A stretch of 64,000 bases of DNA from Salarias fasciatus. Its lineage: Eukaryota; Chordata; Actinopteri; Blenniiformes; Blenniidae. The notes under the pieces were generated by a model. The model was not told the origin of the DNA. It saw nothing but the letters and a program-made list of their open reading frames with translations, and ran no database searches. A program made the position numbers and the translations under genes. Positions 58,718-64,000 of the stretch are shown here, piece after piece; the stretch's first letter is position 1; the number at the start of each line of letters is the position of its first letter. The stretch is taken from assembly GCF_902148845.1 (NCBI RefSeq), contig NC_043754.1:23340431-23404430 (forward strand). The letters run 5' to 3'.

Positions 58718-58760
<43 letters not shown>
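58718..58760. repeat. (CA)n microsatellite
   Basis: A pure CA run in the cd248 upstream region. Confidence 0.95.
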
Positions 58761-58765
<5 letters not shown>

Positions 58766-61700
58766 AAAACCTCAATAAGAAACGCTTGTTCCAGTGAAGT
58801 TTCCCATCAGTGTCATGCATTTATAATTATTATCTTGGAAGAAACGGAGGAAATCCTGGTGATACAGTCAATACAGTCAAAAAAGTGACAAAAATCTGCA
58901 TTTGGAAAAAAGAAGTTGTATCATTTACCCTTGTTTATTGAGAAAACACATGAAATTAATCAGTTTTCTTTTTTTTAATAGCAGACAGACAGTCTGTCAA
59001 ACACTATTTTTGTTTGTATTCAGTCTGGTCAAAATCAATCTGCCTCACAAAATAAAGGAGGATCAGATGGAAAAGTTAGAATTCATACTGTGGGGGAAAA
59101 TGAATGTCTGCACGAAATCCTGCTGCTAACCACCCAAGTATTGTTTTTATTTGGCATCAAAAAAATGTGAACTTTTCGATGGTGTTGACACAGAAGTGTA
59201 CGCACAGCCAAGCTCAGGACGGGAACCCGCATGGCTCAGCCTGCGCCAATCCATTCAGCACTTAATGAGATATTTCAATGAGCGAGTGGAACCCTGCAGG
59301 GGGTGACAGTGGAGAGGAGGGCAGCCACTTCAGCGCTTTTAAATCATCTGAGGTTCAAAAAAGTCTGAACAAAACACCACAGTCATCCATCCTGTCAGTG
59401 TTTAAGCCACAGACGGTCAATCTGAGTGTTTTATCAAACACTTTACTGAATGAGTAGCAAATACAAAGTGTTTTAATGAAATTATCTCTCATAACAAACA
59501 GATACTGGTGTTTCTGATCAAACATTATCAACCGTTCTAATGGAACTGACACGTAAATGGTGAGTATTGTTACTCTAAGGCCACAGCTGTTGATGATTTG
59601 GACGGCAAAACACTCTTGTTATATTATCAGCTGCAAGGAAACCAAAACCACGTCTTACCAGGAAGCGCTGTTGGAATCTACATAAAGCTGACATTTCATT
59701 TCTCTTTGTGAGTTTAACCTTGTGTCATTTTCAAATACGTGTATGCTGTTGGTATGAAGTAGAAGGGAAACACTTGGAGTTGTGGTTGTATATAGATTTA
59801 TGATCTCTCATGCTCTCATTTTACAGTGCGGACGCACTCAAGATCAAACTGATGGCTGATGGGCCCCGAATAGGAGCTTGTTTGTTTGTTAAAGTAAATT
59901 GTAAAGTACCTCCCACCACATTTTAAATAGAAATCAGTAAGTGATGCTGATTTTGAATAAGTTGTTGTGTAGTTCTGACATATTTTCCAGTTAGGGAGCC
60001 AAAGCGAGTTCATTGCCTGTGCCTGCGCAGGAAGAGCAGCTGGAGCAACTGCTAACACTTTTAATCAAGTGAAAAATAAAGAAAATCATCCTGGCAGTTC
60101 TGCTCAGAGATGAGCTGTTTGGACGGGCTCAGCAGCCACCTGACGCCGGCTGAAAGAGACTCCAACTGTAACATTAAACTAGATGAGCTCATCAGATCAC
60201 ACTGACTGAGGGTTTGATATTTACTTTGGTAAAAAAAAAAACTTTACTTTGCTGCACTGAAATGTCACAGGCGTTTATTTAAGTCACGGTTTCCTTGAAC
60301 TATTCATTGTGATTTTTTTTTTTTTTTTAACAGACAATATTTGCCTCATTGTCAGGGTGGGTGCAGTGAAAGAATCGGACTCGGTAGTGGATGAGTTTGA
60401 CGTCACTGCAACCACTGATGTGCCCTGACCTCTTCACCTCTTCGACCAGCATGTGGCTGCATTATAAATGTGACTGTGTGAGTTTCTATCAGCCATGACT
60501 GGAAAAGGAAGGAGCTCTATGAATGAAATGTATGTATGGATGTGTTTTTGGTGCAATGCCAGAATATTGTGCAGCTGTTATTTCATGCAGCATATTGGCA
60601 ATCCTCATGATGATCACTTTTTAAAGTTATGATAATGTGCAACAAGGAAAGTACACAGAAAAAAAAGGGATTCTTCAGTTTCATGGAGCTGAAACTCAAG
60701 TACAAGTCATACTTCCTGTAATTACACGTCAAAACAAATCGCAGCAATTTAAAGACAGCATTTCTCAAACAAATTAAGACTGAACCCTCCACTGATGTAA
60801 AGGAAACTGTTATTTCCTCTTGTGTTGTGTCAGTTGGGAGCAGACTCAAACCATTCAGGCCTACTGCAGCAATTTTTCATCCCATCAAAGTCAGACGGAC
60901 ACGTCAGCTGTTCCTTTTCCCCGACCACTGGTGTCCTCAGTCACATGCACGCACACACACTGAAGCAATTAGCAGCAGCAGCCTTGTGGTTGAAGATTGG
61001 ACGGTAGGCATTCCTGGTGATTTCTTTGGAGGGAAAAAGATGATACTTCTGTCCATTTCTTCTCCGAAGCCCGTACGTTTCATCTTTCATAGCAGACATC
61101 AATGCCGTCCTTCCACGCCCAAACTGTCAACAAATCTTGACCACAAACATCTGAGCAAGCCGGGGTCGCAATCCAGTTGTAAAATCCAGAGGGCATAAAC
61201 GCCTGCCAGCTGAAGTCTACAGTTACTGACTCCATCAGCTAGAAATGTTTGGAGGGTTTCAGTGGCAGCTGGAAGATAGTTAGCGCTCCATCACAGCGCC
61301 GTGATCACTGATCGCTAGATAGCATTAGTTGAGCGCTATTTACCAAGAGAGCAGGTCACTGATCCTCGTCCAGCTTCCTTTCTGCTCAGTTTGACCTGGG
61401 AAAAGCCCAGTGCAAACACAGGCTACTGCCATTACCCAGTGGAAAGAGATCTCTGGATAAGCACCAGCATAGTTCAGAAAATCTAATAAGTCCTTTCATT
61501 TACTTACCCCAAAAGCTAGATAACTCGCTCTTTGTCTGCCTGAAAAACTCAGTTTGGTTTAGAGAAACAGTGACTAAAGCGACGGGACAAGCAGGAGGCT
61601 CGGGTGACGGCGATGCATGTGCGATCGAGTAGCCGGCAGGACGGACCACATAAAGAATCACACGTGTATAAACAAGCCTTAGGCAAACAAAGTCAAGGTT

Positions 61701-63397
61701 TAAAAACTGCTGAGAGGCAGGAAGAGTGAGCGGAGAGAAGTGGGAGAGGATCATTCCTGACAGATTATTCCTTTACCAGATGATAGGCTCAGCTTTTCCA
61801 TGGGCACAGCGATGTGTGTGCACACACGGACACGTTACACTGCTTTGTAGTTTCTTTCAAGCTACAGTCATCTTTCTCTGGAGATGGACCCGTGTGTGTG
61901 TGTGTGTGTGTGTGTGTCTGGTGTGTGTGTGTGTGTGTGTGTGTGTGTCCGTGATGGTAAAGGCATTAACAGTGAGCAGAAAGGATGACGACGGCTCACA
62001 AAAAGTCGACAGGACACAAAGGTTGAGCTCAGCGGCAGAGACAGACCGGCGTCTGACGCGTCGGACCTTTAGGATAAACCGACTGGCCTGATTTATCTCG
62101 GCAGCATTTCCTCATCCCTGCTCCTGTTTCCCCCTTGGTTCTAACGCACACGCACATCCCTCACGGGCCCTGGACTCGGTTTTCACTGCATTTCTGAAAC
62201 TAAAAGCAGTGTCTGACTCAGCGTATACAGAAGAAGGTGAATTGCTCCCAAAGGGGAACGTTAAAAACCTCCTCCAGATTTGTTGTCGGTAGAGAAGTCC
62301 AAACACAACCTCTTCTCTTCCTTTCTTTCACTCGCCTGTCTTCAAATCAAACTCCCAACTGTGAAGTATCAGCTCCAAAAAAGTGTCTCATTAGGCAGTG
62401 ACTACAGGCTGCCAAAAGCTGTTAGATTCTAGCAACAACAAAAAACACACACACACACACACAGTCTAAGTAGTAAATACAGTGGCCTTTGTCTAAGCAG
62501 CTGTCAGCGCTGATCCAGTGCAGTAATGTCTCTCAAACTCTAAACTCTCAGCAGCCAGAAGCTGAAGAGTCGCTGGAAAGAGTCCAGGTGAGTCTGCGGT
62601 GTGAAGTGGGGCTGGAGCACGATGACAAATCAGTCGTCTGCCCTTCAGTAAATAAAGATTACACAAACAGCCTCTTTAATCCTGTTAAAAGTTACATTTT
62701 TCAAAGTGCAGCAGTGCGAAGCAGGAGATGGATTCTTCTTTGACATCAGCGATGACTTTATATGGTAAATATGGAGGATATTATATTGTTACACGGCAGC
62801 ATTTCAGTGATAGAAATCAGATGGAGACCAGTCAGTAAGTCCGACCGTCTCACTGAAACTTCACTGACATGGAACGCCACGAGGATTCGCCTCCATTATA
62901 AACTATTTGCTCTTCAACAAACAGTAAACAGACAAATAGAGATGGATGTCAGGGATTAAAACCACATTTTGTCTTTGTTGGAGGATAAAGAAAGCTAAGG
63001 GGAGTGCAAACTGTTAGGCCGAGATTAACTAGAGGAACAACTTAGAATAACTGATGACGAGGCTGGAAAACATGCTGATATTCAAGCAGTATGTCATCAC
63101 AGTCTTTTCTCTATACACTGAATTGATCACACATTTAGCACAATCATGTTTAGTCTCTTATAGCGCCTGTGAATAGTGAGGTCTTTGAACAGGTTTTTAT
63201 GGTCTGGTATCTTTTTTTTTTCCAGGGATAAAGCGTCCATGGAGGCAACAGAGAGGAAAACACAAGTTCAATGAAAAAAAAGCAGAAAGTAATATGATCA
63301 GGAAGTATATTGAGCTTGTTGTTGATTTGACTTAAAGGACATTTCTGAGAGTTTTTCGCAGTTAAAATAAATATTAGAAATACACCACAAACCTTAA

Positions 63398-64000
63398 AGG
63401 GGCTGTATCATGCAAAATTCACTTTTTGAATGTTTTAACCTTGTTATATAGTTATGTACTCACCAAAAACACCCCCAAAGCGTTTTTTCCCTTCGTGCCT
63501 GTGTGTTTGAGCTTCCCTCGTTTTTCTGCTGCTCACAGAGGCAGCCCCTCCCGTGAAAACGGTCTGTTTTCCCATATTGACGTCACACGGAGAAGATGGC
63601 TCCCCTGAGCCCCCCTCCCCACAACCATCTGAAAGCAACAATCAAGCAAGAGCAAGAATCTGAAGGGTCTGAAGGGTCTGAAGGGTCTGCGCTTGGTGAG
63701 TTTCTCACAGGAAAAGATGTTTTTGCGTGTCTTTGCGTGTAGAGAAGCTAAAGCTAAAGAGCTAAAGCTAACCCTTAGAGAAGCTAACGCGTCACGTATT
63801 TGTTTTGAAGCGCTGATTGGTTGAAGTTCGCTGTCAGTTAAAGTCCACAGGGGGAGAGGCGGGATTTCAGTGAAACAGAGCGTTTTCTCTTCCGGGTTTC
63901 AGAATTAGCACCAGAAAATCTTTTATGTCACACAAAATGACTTTTCCTTAGCGCCAAAAATAAACTATTACCATGTTAATGTCCGTCCTACTGGCGAAGC
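63398..64000. mobile_element. TTAA-type dispersed repeat, cut by window end
   Basis: It starts AGGGGCTGTATCATGCAAAA directly after TTAA (63394-63397). This start has the same layout as the TTAA-flanked element at 26210 (AGTGGACCTATTATGC). The right end lies beyond the window. Confidence 0.45.

Larger units (their letters stand above)
55630..63393. other. cd248 upstream region, no gene found
   Basis: No exon with a recognisable domain on either strand. Microsatellites are frequent: CA at about 56388-56432, poly-G at about 56248-56275, TG at about 56905-56929, TCC at 57763-57804, CA at about 58718-58760, TG at about 61893-61948. The region between about 59170 and 59300 is not repeat-like and could hold conserved non-coding sequence, but nothing in the sequence alone proves it. 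Confidence 0.4.

Overview
The window looks like a teleost fish chromosome, probably a percomorph. The evidence is a FISNA-NACHT-LRR (NLRC3-like) innate immune receptor of the type expanded in bony fish, an endosialin (cd248) gene, vertebrate tRNA genes, and a dense mix of fish-type hAT, PIF/Harbinger, L1/Tx1, L2 and other LINE copies with long dinucleotide microsatellites. I see two protein-coding genes that can be joined into full reading frames, plus three tRNA genes that look functional. Almost everything else is mobile-element sequence or unassigned intergenic DNA.

Layout. 1-14 kb: no complete gene; a nest of DNA transposons (a hAT element at 2532-7873 holding four further insertions, some inside others) and several MITEs with TWA target duplications. 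14.15-33.3 kb: an NLRC3-like gene on the + strand in ten coding exons, whose summed length (2757 nt) is an exact multiple of three. Its intron 1 holds a young L1/Tx1 insertion with a 17-bp target duplication and an LTR fossil; intron 4 holds an internally deleted L2 LINE that is itself interrupted by a TTAA-flanked MITE. 34-36.6 kb: a broken LINE with an RT domain. 36.6-45 kb: more hAT and Harbinger remnants, a minisatellite split by a hAT insertion, and AT/TG microsatellites. 45.6-52 kb: a tRNA neighbourhood with an inverted tRNA-Val pair (AAC and CAC), an initiator tRNA-Met, four tRNA pseudogenes, a tRNA-derived SINE-like copy and a deleted mariner. 52.1-55.6 kb: cd248 on the minus strand in two coding exons (722 residues). 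55.6-63.4 kb: upstream of cd248, no gene found. 63.4 kb to the end: the start of another TTAA-flanked repeat, cut by the window edge.

The two protein genes have unrelated roles: the NLR is a cytosolic NTPase sensor, while endosialin is a stromal or pericyte type I membrane protein. Nothing in the sequence ties them functionally. The strongest observations are the in-phase duplication of the small 75-nt NLR exon, the recent duplication of a whole LRR exon with its flanking introns, the precisely bounded transposon nest, and the intron that splits the lectin domain of cd248.
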